Source: DTWD01 sp963662965 (GTDB taxonomy: Bacteria > Acidobacteriota > Vicinamibacteria > Vicinamibacterales > UBA8438). From it: a stretch of 64,000 nt of DNA. Every line of letters begins with the position of its first letter. The stretch's first letter is position 1. The translations under genes were made by a program, and so were the position numbers. Of the stretch, positions 8,458 through 18,582 are shown piece by piece. The stretch covers positions 1,302,001-1,366,000 of the forward strand of contig OY759970.1 of the NCBI GenBank assembly GCA_963662965.1. The letters run 5' to 3'. A model generated the notes under the pieces. That model made no database searches. It saw only the letters and a program-made list of their open reading frames with translations, and was not told where the DNA came from.

Positions 8458-9558
8458 TCATGTTTCGGCCGACGCGTATTGCGAAATGTTCAACAACATC
8501 CCCATGCCCAGTAGACTGATCAACAGCGACGACCCCCCGGCGCTCACGAACGGCAACGGAATCCCCTTGGTCGGCACCAGGGCGAGAACCACACTCATGT
8601 TGATGTACGCCTGGAGCGCCACCATGGTCGTCAGCCCCAGCGCGAGCAACGCGCCGAAGCGGTCGGGCGCATAACGCGTCACATGGAGCCCACGCCACGT
8701 GATCACGACAAAACAGAGGAGGATGACCGTCGCGCCGACCAAACCGGTCTCCTCGGCAATCACCGCATAGATGAAGTCAGTGTGCGGCTCCGGGAGGTAG
8801 AACAGCTTCTGCACACCGCCCATGAGTCCGCGGCCGAACACGCCCCCCGTACCGACCGCGATCAGAGATTGGATGATCTGGAAGCCGTCGCCGAGGGGAT
8901 CGGCCCACGGGTCAAGAAACGTCAGCAATCGCCGGCGACGATAGTCCGCGCTCGCAAGAATGATGTACAGCGTTGGCGCCAGAATGAGGACGCTGCCGAT
9001 GATGTACCGGTAGCTGAGCCCCGCCGTGTAGACCATCGCTCCGACGATGACAATGAGCGTGAACGCCGTACCGAAGTCGGGCTGCAACAGGATCAACCCG
9101 GCAGCGGATGCCGTGACGACGCCAATCGGAAGGAGCGCGTACGAGGGATCGTTGATGCGGTCCATCCGACGTTCGAGCAACGCCGCCGTGAAGATGATCA
9201 CGGCGATTTTCGCCAGCTCCGACGGCTGCACGCCGATGCCGACAACGCCGAACCACCGGCGGGTACCGTTGATCGGCGGACCGAAGAGGACGGCGACGAG
9301 CGCCAGACAGGTGATGCCCAGCCCGGTCCAAATGACAACCGGCTTCTTGAGCAGCCGATAGTCGACCCGCATGACGATCGAGAGCAGACAGAACCCAACC
9401 ACGGCCCACATGACCTGCCGAAACAGGAAGAAATAGGGCTGCTGAAATCGGTCCATCGCCAGCACCGCCGAGGCGCTGTACACCATCACGACGCTCGAGC
9501 TCAGCAGCGCCAGCGTGGCGAGAAACAAGAGCTTGTCCGATTTCAGTTTTCGCGCCAT
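8458..9558 (-). CDS. ftsW: Lipid II polymerase FtsW (SEDS family)
   Basis: A 366-residue polytopic protein with about ten membrane helices, a SEDS-family septal peptidoglycan glycosyltransferase working with FtsI. Diagnostic segments are FFLFRQVMWAVVG, RRWFGVVGIGVQPSELAK and the C-terminal KGIPLPFVSAGGSSL. ATG 9558 (MARKLKSDK) was chosen because upstream in-frame codons translate a repeat-like region. The spacing to murD is unusually wide because an inverted-repeat element lies between them. Confidence 0.95.
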   Translation of the reverse strand: MARKLKSDKLLFLATLALLSSSVVMVYSASAVLAMDRFQQPYFFLFRQVMWAVVGFCLLSIVMRVDYRLLKKPVVIWTGLGITCLALVAVLFGPPINGTRRWFGVVGIGVQPSELAKIAVIIFTAALLERRMDRINDPSYALLPIGVVTASAAGLILLQPDFGTAFTLIVIVGAMVYTAGLSYRYIIGSVLILAPTLYIILASADYRRRRLLTFLDPWADPLGDGFQIIQSLIAVGTGGVFGRGLMGGVQKLFYLPEPHTDFIYAVIAEETGLVGATVILLCFVVITWRGLHVTRYAPDRFGALLALGLTTMVALQAYINMSVVLALVPTKGIPLPFVSAGGSSLLISLLGMGMLLNISQYASAET

Positions 9559-9648
9559 ACTCGCCGTCCGCGGCGGCCGCCCGGCTGGGAGCCCGTGACT
9601 CCTAAAGCTTTCGGGCGACGCACCCGAAACAAAGAGTGCACCCCGCTG

Positions 9649-9773
9649 GTGAGCGGTCAACAGTCATCAGTCAGATCTGGGTGAAGACGCCAGCCTCGCA
9701 GGCCGGGGCAGCCTGCGCTCCCAGCGGCCAGCTCTCCACCGCGCAGTCCGACTGATGACTGCTCACCGCTCAC
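9649..9773. repeat. 125-bp inverted-repeat element between ftsW and murD
   Basis: Arms of 27 bp (9649-9675 and 9747-9773) pair with three mismatches and share the core CAGTCATCAGTC. The right arm stops one base from the murD stop codon. No ORF is present in the centre. It looks like a MITE or transposon remnant inserted in the dcw cluster. A further 7-bp hairpin (9609-9615 with 9623-9629) lies nearer ftsW. Confidence 0.65.
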
Positions 9774-9774
9774 G

Positions 9775-11154
9775 TCACGTCGTGCGACTCCGACGCTCCT
9801 CCCGGTCGCCGAGCGCGGCCACCGCACGTTTGAACGCGGCCCCGCGTGCGGCATAGTCCCGAAACATGTCGAGGCTGGCGCAGGCAGGCGCGAGCAGCAC
9901 GGTGCCGCCCGGCCGCATCAATGCAGCGGCCATCTCCACCGCGTCGTCCATCGTCTCGGTGTCGTGAACGTCAATCTCAGGCGCGAGCGCGCGTCGGATC
10001 TCCGGCCGGGCTTCGCCAATCGCCACTACCGACGCACCGCGTGTCGTGAGCGCGAGCCGGAGGTCCTCGAATCGTCCCGCCTTGAACCGACCCCCCAGAA
10101 TCACCACCAGCCCGTCTCCGAAGCATTCGATGGCGGCGCGGGAGGCGACCACGTTGGTGGCCTTCGAATCATTGACGTACCGCACCCCGCCGACCTCTCG
10201 CACGAATTCGAGCGTGTGCTCGAGGCCGGTGAACGACTGCACCGCCCGCGTCATCGCCTCGGAATCGATGCCGGCGAGCGAGCCGACTGCAGCCGCCGCG
10301 GCAATGTCGCTCAACAGATGACGCCCGGGAATCTGTACGGCTGACAGCGGCACCAGCCGCTCGTCCCCGTCGGCCGAGCGACGCGTGATGGCGTCGTCCG
10401 CAACCGCGACACCCTCGGAGAGCAGGGTGTCGACAGCGAAGCGACACGGCCGTGCGCGACCCGTACGCGCGATCTCAAGAACACGTGGGTCATCGGCGTT
10501 GATCACCATCGCGTCCTCTTCGGTTTGATTCGAGAAGATCCGTGCCTTCGCATCGGCGTATTCCCTGAAACTCGCGTGCCGGTCGAGGTGGTCCGGCGAC
10601 AGATTGAGGCACACGGCGATCCACGGCCGGAACGTGTCGGTGAGCTCGAGCTGAAAACTACTGACCTCGACGACGTGGACGACGTCAGGAGACGACTCGT
10701 CGACCTGACTGCTGAGCGCCGTACCGATGTTGCCGCCAACGACCGCCCTCCGGCCACCGGCCGCGAACATACGACCGGTGAGCACGGTCGTGGTCGACTT
10801 GCCCTTGGTTCCGGTCACGGCGACGATCCGCCCGCGCAGCCACCGTGCGGCCAGCTCGACCTCGCTGATGATCGGCACTCCACGTCGCCGCGCCTCGGCC
10901 ACGCCAGGCTGCCGTGGAGACACGCCCGGACTGAGCACGATCAGGTCCGCGGCCCGCAGCGTCTCTACGCGATGCCCGCCAAGCTCGACCGCGATGCCGG
11001 CCGCGCGTAGCGCGTCGATGTGTTCCACGTCCTTACGCACTTCGGTCACCGTCACGCGCGCGCCGCGGCGCGTCAGCAGCTCGGCCGCGGCCACGCCGCT
11101 CCGAGCGGCGCCCACCACCACGACGTGCGACCCGGTGACAGAGAACTGACTCAT
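9775..11154 (-). CDS. murD: UDP-MurNAc-L-Ala--D-glutamate ligase MurD
   Basis: A 459-residue Mur ligase adding D-Glu. It has an N-terminal Rossmann fold (VVVVGAARSGVAAAELL), the ATP loop GTKGKSTTT at ~115-123 and the C-terminal LGGRFKAGRF region. ATG 11154 overlaps the mraY stop (ATGA), showing coupling; a longer reading to 11238 would run into mraY. Confidence 0.96.
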   Translation of the reverse strand: MSQFSVTGSHVVVVGAARSGVAAAELLTRRGARVTVTEVRKDVEHIDALRAAGIAVELGGHRVETLRAADLIVLSPGVSPRQPGVAEARRRGVPIISEVELAARWLRGRIVAVTGTKGKSTTTVLTGRMFAAGGRRAVVGGNIGTALSSQVDESSPDVVHVVEVSSFQLELTDTFRPWIAVCLNLSPDHLDRHASFREYADAKARIFSNQTEEDAMVINADDPRVLEIARTGRARPCRFAVDTLLSEGVAVADDAITRRSADGDERLVPLSAVQIPGRHLLSDIAAAAAVGSLAGIDSEAMTRAVQSFTGLEHTLEFVREVGGVRYVNDSKATNVVASRAAIECFGDGLVVILGGRFKAGRFEDLRLALTTRGASVVAIGEARPEIRRALAPEIDVHDTETMDDAVEMAAALMRPGGTVLLAPACASLDMFRDYAARGAAFKRAVAALGDREERRSRTT

Positions 11155-12236
11155 CGCAGTTTGAGGGTCGTGAGGCTGAAGAGCGCGAACACGACCGCCG
11201 CAATCAAGAACCGACTGATGATCTTCGGCTCGCTCCATCCGATCAGCTCAAAGTGATGGTGGATGGGCGCCATCCGAAACACCCGTTGCCCGGTGAGCTT
11301 GAAGGAGCCGACTTGGATGATCACCGAGAGCGCCTCTATGAAAAAGACGGCGCCGACAATCGGCAGCAGCAGCTCCTGCTTGATCAACAACGCCACGGTA
11401 CCGAGGGCGCCACCCAGTGCGAGCGACCCGACATCGCCCATGAACACATCGGCAGGATACGAGTTGTACCAAAGGAAACCGAGCCCCGCGCCGACGAGGG
11501 ACCCGCAAAAGATCGTGAGTTCCCCGGCCGGAGGAAAGCGCACAATCAGGAGGAACTCGGCAATCGCCGCGTGCCCACTGATGTAGGTCAGCGCGGTGAA
11601 CGCGCCGGCGGCGACGGTGAAGACGCTAATCGCCAGGCCATCCAATCCGTCAGTCAAATTCACGGCGTTGGAGGCCATAAGGAGAATGAGCACGGCAAAC
11701 GGGACATACAACCACCCGATGTTGGGAGTGAATTCCTTGAAGAACGGGAAGATGATCTCCGTGCTGTACAGGCCGGTGTGCGTCAGTTGCAGCAGCACGA
11801 GACCCACCGCGACGGCGACGGCGCTCTGCGCGATCAGCTTGCCGCGCACGGATAGGCCATGGTGCGTGCCGCGCTGGACCTTCAGGTAGTCGTCGACGAA
11901 TCCGATCGCGCCGAACGCCAGCGTGGACACGACCGCGATCCAGACGTAGAGGTTGGTCAGGTCGGCCCACAGCAGCGTCGGCACGAGCGCGGCGCCGAGG
12001 ACCAGCAGCCCTCCCATCGTCGGCGTGCCGGCCTTGACGTGATGCGTCGCTGGCCCGTCATCGCGGACCACCTGTCTGATTTGCAGCGCGCGCAGGCGGC
12101 GGATCACCAGCGGACCAAACAGCAGCGACACGACGAACGCGGTCAGACTCGCGGCGGCCGTGCGAAACGTGATGTATTGGATCACGTTGAGCAGGCCGAG
12201 CTCGGTATGCAACGGAAACAGCAGGTGGTAGAGCAT
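11151..12236 (-). CDS. mraY: Phospho-MurNAc-pentapeptide transferase MraY
   Basis: A 361-residue, ten-helix membrane enzyme that transfers phospho-MurNAc-pentapeptide to undecaprenyl phosphate, making lipid I. The hallmark motifs are GTPTMGG, the aspartate-rich GFVDDYLKV and NLTDGLDGLA, and the histidine motif APIHHHFE near the C-terminus. The start overlaps the murF stop by one base (TAATG). Confidence 0.98.
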   Translation of the reverse strand: MLYHLLFPLHTELGLLNVIQYITFRTAAASLTAFVVSLLFGPLVIRRLRALQIRQVVRDDGPATHHVKAGTPTMGGLLVLGAALVPTLLWADLTNLYVWIAVVSTLAFGAIGFVDDYLKVQRGTHHGLSVRGKLIAQSAVAVAVGLVLLQLTHTGLYSTEIIFPFFKEFTPNIGWLYVPFAVLILLMASNAVNLTDGLDGLAISVFTVAAGAFTALTYISGHAAIAEFLLIVRFPPAGELTIFCGSLVGAGLGFLWYNSYPADVFMGDVGSLALGGALGTVALLIKQELLLPIVGAVFFIEALSVIIQVGSFKLTGQRVFRMAPIHHHFELIGWSEPKIISRFLIAAVVFALFSLTTLKLR

Positions 12237-13657
12237 TAGGCCCAGTCCGCCTTGAGTCGGTCGACCACCAACTCGGTGCGCGTCCCGCGGGACCCTTTCA
12301 CGAAGACGAGATCGTCGCTCTCGACGAGCCGCGCCACGACGTCAGCCGCCTCCTCGCTGGTGGCGCACATCATCACGGCGTCGTCCGTCAAACCGGCGGC
12401 GCGGGCGCCGGACGCCAGTGCCTGCACATCGACGCCCCCAACCGCGACGACGCGGTCGAATCCAGACTCCACGGCGATGCGACCGCACGCGTAGTGAAGC
12501 GGCTGGGATCGCGCGCCCAACTCGAGCATCTCGCCCAGTACCGCGACCCGCCGCCGATGACCAACGTCGCGTCCGAGCGACTCCAGCGCACGCTCAAGCG
12601 CGGCAGGGTTGGAGTTGTAGGAGTCGTCGACGACGGTCACGCCGCCCGCGAGGCGGTTGACGGCGCCGCGGTGTGACGGTGGCTCGAACGTCTCGAGGAC
12701 GCGCAACATCGCGTCGAGTGGGATGTGGAACTGTAGCGCGACACCGATCGCCGCCAGCGCGTTTGCCACATTGCCGACGCCGATCAACGGCGAGCGCAGC
12801 CTGCCGCTGCCGCCCGGTGTCTCGACCGACGCGCGGACCCCGTCGATCCCGGCGTCGTCGACGGCACGGACCCGCACGTCAGCCGCAGTGTCGACACCAA
12901 ACGTGGTGACGGCGCCTGGGAAACGGTCGATGCGCGCCATCGCCAGCGGATCGTCGGCGTTGATGACCAGGTGGTCGTCGGAGCCGGCCCCTTCGAGGAT
13001 TTCCGCCTTGGCGTCGGCGATGGCATCGATCGAGGTGAAAAACGCCGTGTGGACCTCCGCCACGTTGGTCCAGACGCGCACGTTCGGCTCCGCAATATCG
13101 ACGAGCGTCCGAATCTCTCCCGCGTGTTTCATTCCGAGCTCGACCACGGCCGCGTCAGGCATATGCCGCAGCTCCAGGAGCGACAGCGGCAACCCAATGT
13201 GGTTATTCAGGTTGCCGGCGTTACGGACCACACGATGCCGGGTGGCGATGAAGGCCGCCGTCAGCTCTTTGGTCGTGGTCTTCCCGACGCTGCCGGTAAT
13301 GGCAACAAGGCGCGTCCCCGCCCGTCGGCGCACGTGCCGCGCAATCGTCTGGAGCGCTCGCGTGGTATCGCCGACGACGATCACAATCAGCTCAGACCCG
13401 CCGGCGGTACTCGACGGCACGGCGGAACGATTGCTGACGATCACGCCAGCCGCTCCCTTTCGCACGGCCTCATCCACGAAGTCATGTCCGTCAAACCGGT
13501 CTCCTCGTATCGCCAGGAAGAGGTCGCCCCGATCGATACGCCGGCTATCAATCGAGAATCCGTCGAGCTCCCACTCCGTGCGGCCGGACAGCAGTTGCCC
13601 GCCGGCCGCACGGGCGAGCTCGTCGGCCCGAAGCACCACCGTCCGAGGGTCTGCCAC
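12236..13657 (-). CDS. murF: UDP-MurNAc-tripeptide--D-Ala-D-Ala ligase MurF
   Basis: Last cytosolic Mur ligase, 473 residues from GTG 13657. The ATP loop is GSVGKTTTK (~122-130), with DDSYNSNP and LGEMLELG motifs downstream. GTG 13657 lies 7 bases after the murE stop with GGTGGGA upstream; an in-frame reading to 13783 would translate murE sequence. It works on the murE product before mraY. Confidence 0.94.
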   Translation of the reverse strand: MADPRTVVLRADELARAAGGQLLSGRTEWELDGFSIDSRRIDRGDLFLAIRGDRFDGHDFVDEAVRKGAAGVIVSNRSAVPSSTAGGSELIVIVVGDTTRALQTIARHVRRRAGTRLVAITGSVGKTTTKELTAAFIATRHRVVRNAGNLNNHIGLPLSLLELRHMPDAAVVELGMKHAGEIRTLVDIAEPNVRVWTNVAEVHTAFFTSIDAIADAKAEILEGAGSDDHLVINADDPLAMARIDRFPGAVTTFGVDTAADVRVRAVDDAGIDGVRASVETPGGSGRLRSPLIGVGNVANALAAIGVALQFHIPLDAMLRVLETFEPPSHRGAVNRLAGGVTVVDDSYNSNPAALERALESLGRDVGHRRRVAVLGEMLELGARSQPLHYACGRIAVESGFDRVVAVGGVDVQALASGARAAGLTDDAVMMCATSEEAADVVARLVESDDLVFVKGSRGTRTELVVDRLKADWA

Positions 13658-13664
13658 CAGCGCG

Positions 13665-15161
13665 TCATCCCACCCGTGAACTGGAACGCCGCTTCGACAA
13701 TGCGGCGCGCGCCACGGCGCCGTCGTCGAACGGGAGCGTTCTCGTGCCGATTTCCTGGTATCGCTCGTGTCCCTTGCCGGCAATCACCACGACGTCGCCC
13801 GGCGCCGCTTCCCGAATCGCGCGCTCGATCGCTTCCTCACGATCTGGAATCACCGACCTCGGCGCCTGCGCACCCACGAGGCCACGCTCGATGTCCGCGA
13901 TGATGTCGAGCGGCTGCTCCGACCGCGGGTTGTCCGATGTGAGAAATACCCGATCGCTCATCCGCGCCGCGACCGCGCCCATGAGCGGTCGCTTGGTCGC
14001 ATCCCGGTCACCGCCGCAGCCGAAGACCGTGAGCACGTTGCCACGTGCCAGCGGCCGAACGGCGTCGAGGAGCCCCCGCAGCGCGTCGTCGGTGTGCGCA
14101 AAGTCGACGATGACCGTGACGTCGTCCTGCGACCCGGTCACCGTCTGCATCCGTCCCGGAACCCCCACGAGCGCACGCACGCCCTCCTCGATGCCGCGGA
14201 ATGAAACATCGAGCGCCACGGCGGTCGCCACGGCAGCCAGGAGGTTGTAGGCGGCAATGCGACCGACCAAGTGAGACTCGAGGTGCACGGTTCCGCGGGG
14301 CGTCCGCGCCTCCACCCGGGTTCTATCGATCGCGAGATCGAGCCGGCTGGGCGTGACGTCGGCGCGGCGGTCGAGCGCATAGGTCACGGGACGCGCGACC
14401 GACTCTGCGAGCTGCCGGCCACGGGCATCGTCGACGTTGACCACCGCCGGCGCACCGGCCGGCAGCATCTCGAACAGCCGCGCTTTGGCGCTGAAGTAAC
14501 GATCCATATCGCCATGAAATTCGAGGTGATCCTGGGTCAGGTTGGTGAACACGCCGGCCGCGAAGCGCACGCGGTCGACCCGCCGAAGAGCGAGGGCATG
14601 CGACGAGACCTCCATGACGCAGGCGCGAGTCTCGCGATCTCGCATCGAGCTTAGCCACGCCTGCACGTCTGGCGCCTCTGGCGTCGTCCTGACGGCATAC
14701 TGCTCCGGTTGGTCGGTGGCCGAGCGGTTGGTAATCGAGCTCATCCGTCCGGTGGCGACACCGGCTTGTTCGAAGATCGACTCGATGAGGTAGGTCGTCG
14801 TCGTCTTCCCATTAGTGCCGGTCACGCCGACGACCAACAGCGTGTCACTCGGATCGCCGTGAAAGGCAGCGGCCAGGGCGGCAAGTGCGGCGCGCGCATC
14901 GGGAACACGAATCCACGGCGAGGGCGCGACGGATGGCGCGTCTTCCTCGGCCAGTACGAGTACGGCGCCGCGCGATCGCGCATCATCGGCAAACGCCGTG
15001 CCGTTCAGACGCGCCCCGGCGATGGCCACGAAGACCCCGCCAGGAACAACGGCACGCGAGTCGTAGAAGACGCCGGTCGGCGCGACGTCGAGCACGTCCT
15101 GGGTGAGCGTGCCCGAGGCGACCGTGACACTAGATCGAGACAGCAGTTCGCCGATGGTCAC
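13665..15161 (-). CDS. murE: UDP-MurNAc-dipeptide--diaminopimelate ligase MurE
   Basis: A 498-residue Mur ligase adding the third residue of the stem peptide. The ATP loop GTNGKTTTT is at ~115-123. The C-terminal SDNPRSEQP contains the DNPR motif typical of meso-diaminopimelate-specific enzymes, so a Gram-negative-type DAP peptidoglycan is predicted. GTG 15161 overlaps the ftsI stop (GTGA). Confidence 0.96.
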   Translation of the reverse strand: MTIGELLSRSSVTVASGTLTQDVLDVAPTGVFYDSRAVVPGGVFVAIAGARLNGTAFADDARSRGAVLVLAEEDAPSVAPSPWIRVPDARAALAALAAAFHGDPSDTLLVVGVTGTNGKTTTTYLIESIFEQAGVATGRMSSITNRSATDQPEQYAVRTTPEAPDVQAWLSSMRDRETRACVMEVSSHALALRRVDRVRFAAGVFTNLTQDHLEFHGDMDRYFSAKARLFEMLPAGAPAVVNVDDARGRQLAESVARPVTYALDRRADVTPSRLDLAIDRTRVEARTPRGTVHLESHLVGRIAAYNLLAAVATAVALDVSFRGIEEGVRALVGVPGRMQTVTGSQDDVTVIVDFAHTDDALRGLLDAVRPLARGNVLTVFGCGGDRDATKRPLMGAVAARMSDRVFLTSDNPRSEQPLDIIADIERGLVGAQAPRSVIPDREEAIERAIREAAPGDVVVIAGKGHERYQEIGTRTLPFDDGAVARAALSKRRSSSRVG

Positions 15162-17275
15162 CGAGACTCTCCATCCCGAGGTCCGGCGTAGCGGTGCAGC
15201 CATACGGTCGTGGTGACGCCCCGTTCGATGTCAGCGCCTGGCGGCGGCTCGTGATGCGCCACGACACCGCTGCCGATGAACTCGACCCCCAGGCCGAATT
15301 GACCGACAGCGTCGACCGCCTCGCGCGCGCTCAGGCCACGAAGGTCGGGCATCACACCGAGGTCCACGTGGGAGGCGCTCATCCCCCATCCGTCACCAGA
15401 TAGCGCACGTGTCGACACAAAGACCGGTGGTGGCGTGGTGGATGACTCCGCGCGCGTCACGAGTACCGGCGGGTCCGCATGCACGCTCGGCGGTACCGCG
15501 AGGTATCGCATCGCACCCTCGGCAATACGCTGAAAGATTGGCGCGGCAACCGCGCCGCCGGTGTAGACCCGTTGCCGGACGCCGTTGATAACGGCCGACC
15601 GCGGCGTATCGATCATGACGAGAATGACGAGGCGCGGACGGTCGGATGGTACGAAGCCAACGAACGAGGCGTTGTGGTCACGCTCGGAGTACTGACCATC
15701 AATCAGTTTCTCGGCGGTACCGGTCTTCCCCGCGACGGTGTAGCCGGGCAGCTGCGCACGGCGCGCGGTCCCGCGCTCCACCACAAGCTTCATGATCTCG
15801 GTGAGCTCGGCCGCCGTCTCCGTCGAGATCGAGCGTCGAATCACCCGTCGCTCCACTGTCTCGCGCACGCCGTTTTGCGTGACCGCGCGGACGACACGGG
15901 GCACGAGCAATTCGCCGCCGTTGGCGACCGCGGCGACCGCAGCGGCCATCTGGAGTGGTGTGACGGCGACCTGGTACCCCATCGCGATCGATGCGAGCGC
16001 CCGGTCGTTGAGCGCCGACGGATTCCAGACGATCCCGGGGCTTTCCGACGGGAAATCAGGCGAGAGCGCCTGGCCGAACCCGAAGCGACGCACGTAGCGG
16101 CTCAGACGCTCAGGCCCGAGTCTGAGGCCGACCTGAATCGCGCCGACGTTGCTGGACTTGACCATGACGTCGGTGAACGACAGCTGGCCGTACGCGTGGA
16201 AGTCCTGGATCAGATCACGGCCGACCCGGATGGCTCCCGCGCTGACGTCGAAGATCTCGTCGCGGTCGACGACCCGCTCCTCGAACGCGGCTGAGGCCGT
16301 CACCACTTTGAAGGTCGAGCCTGGCTCGTAGATGTCCTGGATGGCGCGATTGCGGCGCTGGGCTGGCGTTGCGTCGGCAAAGGTGTTTGGGTTGAATGTC
16401 GGCTGGCTCGCGAGCGCCAACACCTCCCCGGTATTCGGGTCGAGCATCACGACCGCTCCGGCATCCGCGTTGTACGCGTCGACGCCGGCCCGTAGTTCGC
16501 GTTCGACGATGTGCTGGAGGTACTTGTCGATCGTCAGCTCCAGCGTCGCGCCAGCGGTGGGCGGTCGTTCGATTCGACTGAACGCCCGTCGCCTGGCGTC
16601 TGTCTGGATCAATACCTGTCCGGGACTGCCGCTAATGTCCGCGTCGTAGGTGGACTCCACGCCGCCAAGCCCCTGGTTATCGATGCCGACGTAGCCGAGC
16701 ACGTGGGCCGCAAGCTCACGATTCGGGTAGTACCTGCGGTTCACCGTCAGGAACCCGACTCCCTGGAGACCAAGCTCGGCGACTCGGCGCGCCTCCTCGA
16801 GCGACACCTGCCTCTTGACGTAGACAAACGCGTTCTGGCGACTGAGGCGCGCGGCGATGGTCTCGCGGAGGGCATCCGCGCAGTCGTCGAGCGCGGCGCA
16901 CAGCTCGGCGGCCGTCCCGGCCGGGTCTTCGATCTCCGTCGGAACGGCGTAGATGGTGTCCGCGTCTACGCTGTAGGCGAGGATCTGCCCGTTCCGGTCG
17001 AGGATCTCCCCTCGCTTCGGATGAACGGCGATCGTCCGCAGTTGTTGCGCGTCCGCGCGGGCGACGAGTTGCTCGTGTTGCACGATCTGGAGATATACGA
17101 GCTTGGCCTCGATTCCGGCGGTCCAGATCGCGAACGCCATGCCGGCCACGATCGCACGAACGCGTACCGTGCGACGCCAGTCGGCACGCAACGCCGTGCC
17201 GCGCCGCGGCGCGCGACCACGCACGCGATCCCAGACAGCGCGTAGCCAGCCCTTAGGGTTGGTTCGCCGACTCAC
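15158..17275 (-). CDS. ftsI: Penicillin-binding protein FtsI (PBP2B/PBP3 type) with PASTA domain
   Basis: A 705-residue septal transpeptidase. It has a basic N-terminus, a membrane helix (~40-57), a dimerisation domain, and a transpeptidase domain with S320-T-F-K323, S374-S-N and K517-T-G. The last ~60 residues (from VMPDLRGLSAREAVD) form a PASTA domain, which is more usual in Gram-positive homologues. The GTG start lies 23 bases inside the end of ftsL. Partner of FtsW. Confidence 0.95.
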   Translation of the reverse strand: MSRRTNPKGWLRAVWDRVRGRAPRRGTALRADWRRTVRVRAIVAGMAFAIWTAGIEAKLVYLQIVQHEQLVARADAQQLRTIAVHPKRGEILDRNGQILAYSVDADTIYAVPTEIEDPAGTAAELCAALDDCADALRETIAARLSRQNAFVYVKRQVSLEEARRVAELGLQGVGFLTVNRRYYPNRELAAHVLGYVGIDNQGLGGVESTYDADISGSPGQVLIQTDARRRAFSRIERPPTAGATLELTIDKYLQHIVERELRAGVDAYNADAGAVVMLDPNTGEVLALASQPTFNPNTFADATPAQRRNRAIQDIYEPGSTFKVVTASAAFEERVVDRDEIFDVSAGAIRVGRDLIQDFHAYGQLSFTDVMVKSSNVGAIQVGLRLGPERLSRYVRRFGFGQALSPDFPSESPGIVWNPSALNDRALASIAMGYQVAVTPLQMAAAVAAVANGGELLVPRVVRAVTQNGVRETVERRVIRRSISTETAAELTEIMKLVVERGTARRAQLPGYTVAGKTGTAEKLIDGQYSERDHNASFVGFVPSDRPRLVILVMIDTPRSAVINGVRQRVYTGGAVAAPIFQRIAEGAMRYLAVPPSVHADPPVLVTRAESSTTPPPVFVSTRALSGDGWGMSASHVDLGVMPDLRGLSAREAVDAVGQFGLGVEFIGSGVVAHHEPPPGADIERGVTTTVWLHRYAGPRDGESR

Positions 17276-17678
17276 CCAATGGCTCCTGTCGCGTGGCGAC
17301 GATGGTTCGCTCCGGCGCCGGCGCCGGTACCACCCGTTCGATCACCACCGCGTCCTCACTCGTTGGCGCCACGAGGTCGAGTTGCTCGGTCGCGATGCGC
17401 TCGATGCGCGCCGGCGACCGCAAGGTCTCGATCTCAAGGCGTAGATGTCGGTTAATCTCGAGCTCCCGCGCCCGCTCCTGTTGCATCTGTTCGATCCGAT
17501 AGCCGTGCTGGAGGAGCTCGAAATGCTGCCAGGCTGAAAAGAGCAGCACGGCCACCAACAACACCCCGACACACAACGAACGCCAGAGCTCGCGCTGGCG
17601 CGTCTGGTCGACCTCGCGGACGATTGGATTGTTGCGAATGTCCTTCTTGATGGCGTACTCGAAGTCGTCTCGACTCAT
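17253..17678 (-). CDS. ftsL: FtsL-like bitopic division protein
   Basis: A 141-residue protein with a short cytoplasmic end, one membrane helix (~33-52, LCVGVLLVAVLLFSAW) and a coiled-coil periplasmic segment (~55-100). A proline-rich tail follows. Size, topology and position between rsmH and ftsI identify it as FtsL, whose sequence is poorly conserved. It overlaps rsmH upstream and ftsI downstream. Confidence 0.85.
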   Translation of the reverse strand: MSRDDFEYAIKKDIRNNPIVREVDQTRQRELWRSLCVGVLLVAVLLFSAWQHFELLQHGYRIEQMQQERARELEINRHLRLEIETLRSPARIERIATEQLDLVAPTSEDAVVIERVVPAPAPERTIVATRQEPLGESANQP

Positions 17679-18577
17679 GCCAACCTCTCGGCGACGCGTA
17701 GCTTCGCGCTTCGCGCGCGCGGGTTCCGCGAGACCTCGTCGGACGACGGGCGGAGGGGACGTCTGGTCAGCACTTTGACGGAGATGTCACCCTCGCGCTC
17801 CAGGTCCCGGAACGTGTGTTTGACGATGCGGTCCTCGAGTGAATGGAAGGTGAGTACCGCGAGTCGCGCCCCGGCATTCAGCCGCCGGCACACCGCGAGC
17901 AGCCACGCATCGAGCGCGTCCAGTTCGCGATTGACCCAAATCCGCAGCGCCTGAAACGTCCGGGTGGCGGGATCGATTCGCTGGCGGCCCCGACGCGGGA
18001 CAGCCCGGCGAACGGCATCGGCAAGCTGACCCGTCGTGTCCACCGGAATGCGATCGCGCGTCGCGACCAGCACGCGCGCGATGCGCCGCGCATGCCGGTC
18101 CTCGCCGAACCGGTAGATCACGTCGGCGAGCTCGGTTTCGTCAACCTCACTCAGCATCTCGGCCGCCGTCGGCCCAGACGACCGATCCATCCGCATGTCG
18201 AGCAGCTCGTCTCGCCGGAAGCTGAATCCGCGCCCCTCACCGTCGAGCTGCATCGACGACACGCCGAGGTCGGCCATCGCCCCATCGATGCGCGCAATGC
18301 CGCGGGCGTCGAGCGCCGCGTCGAGCCCACGGAAGTCCGCCTGCACCAGCTCCACGCGTTCGCCCCACTTCCGCAGGGCGTCGGCGGCCACCTGGAGCGC
18401 CTCCGCATCGCGGTCGAGCGCCACGACGCGGTCGGCCCCCGCCTCGAGGAGCGCGCGTGCGTGTCCGCCCGCACCGACGGTGCAGTCGACAAACACGCCT
18501 CCTCGTTCGGCCCGCAGCATCGCGACCACTTCCGAAGGCATGACCGGCTCGTGGCGTCGTGTGGGCACCCGCTCCAT
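17675..18577 (-). CDS. rsmH: 16S rRNA m4C1402 methyltransferase RsmH (MraW)
   Basis: A 300-residue SAM-dependent enzyme that N4-methylates C1402 in the 16S rRNA decoding site. The SAM loop VDCTVGAGGHA is at ~31-41, with MADLGVSSMQLD and LTFHSLEDR motifs downstream. It sits 5 bases after mraZ and overlaps ftsL by 4 bases, in the classic mraZ-rsmH-ftsL-ftsI order. Confidence 0.97.
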   Translation of the reverse strand: MERVPTRRHEPVMPSEVVAMLRAERGGVFVDCTVGAGGHARALLEAGADRVVALDRDAEALQVAADALRKWGERVELVQADFRGLDAALDARGIARIDGAMADLGVSSMQLDGEGRGFSFRRDELLDMRMDRSSGPTAAEMLSEVDETELADVIYRFGEDRHARRIARVLVATRDRIPVDTTGQLADAVRRAVPRRGRQRIDPATRTFQALRIWVNRELDALDAWLLAVCRRLNAGARLAVLTFHSLEDRIVKHTFRDLEREGDISVKVLTRRPLRPSSDEVSRNPRARSAKLRVAERLA

Positions 18578-18582
18578 AAGGC

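Noticed and set aside
7604..8698. Open frame overlapping murG and ftsW on the same strand
   Set aside because: Wrong frame; translates the repeat and parts of two clear genes.
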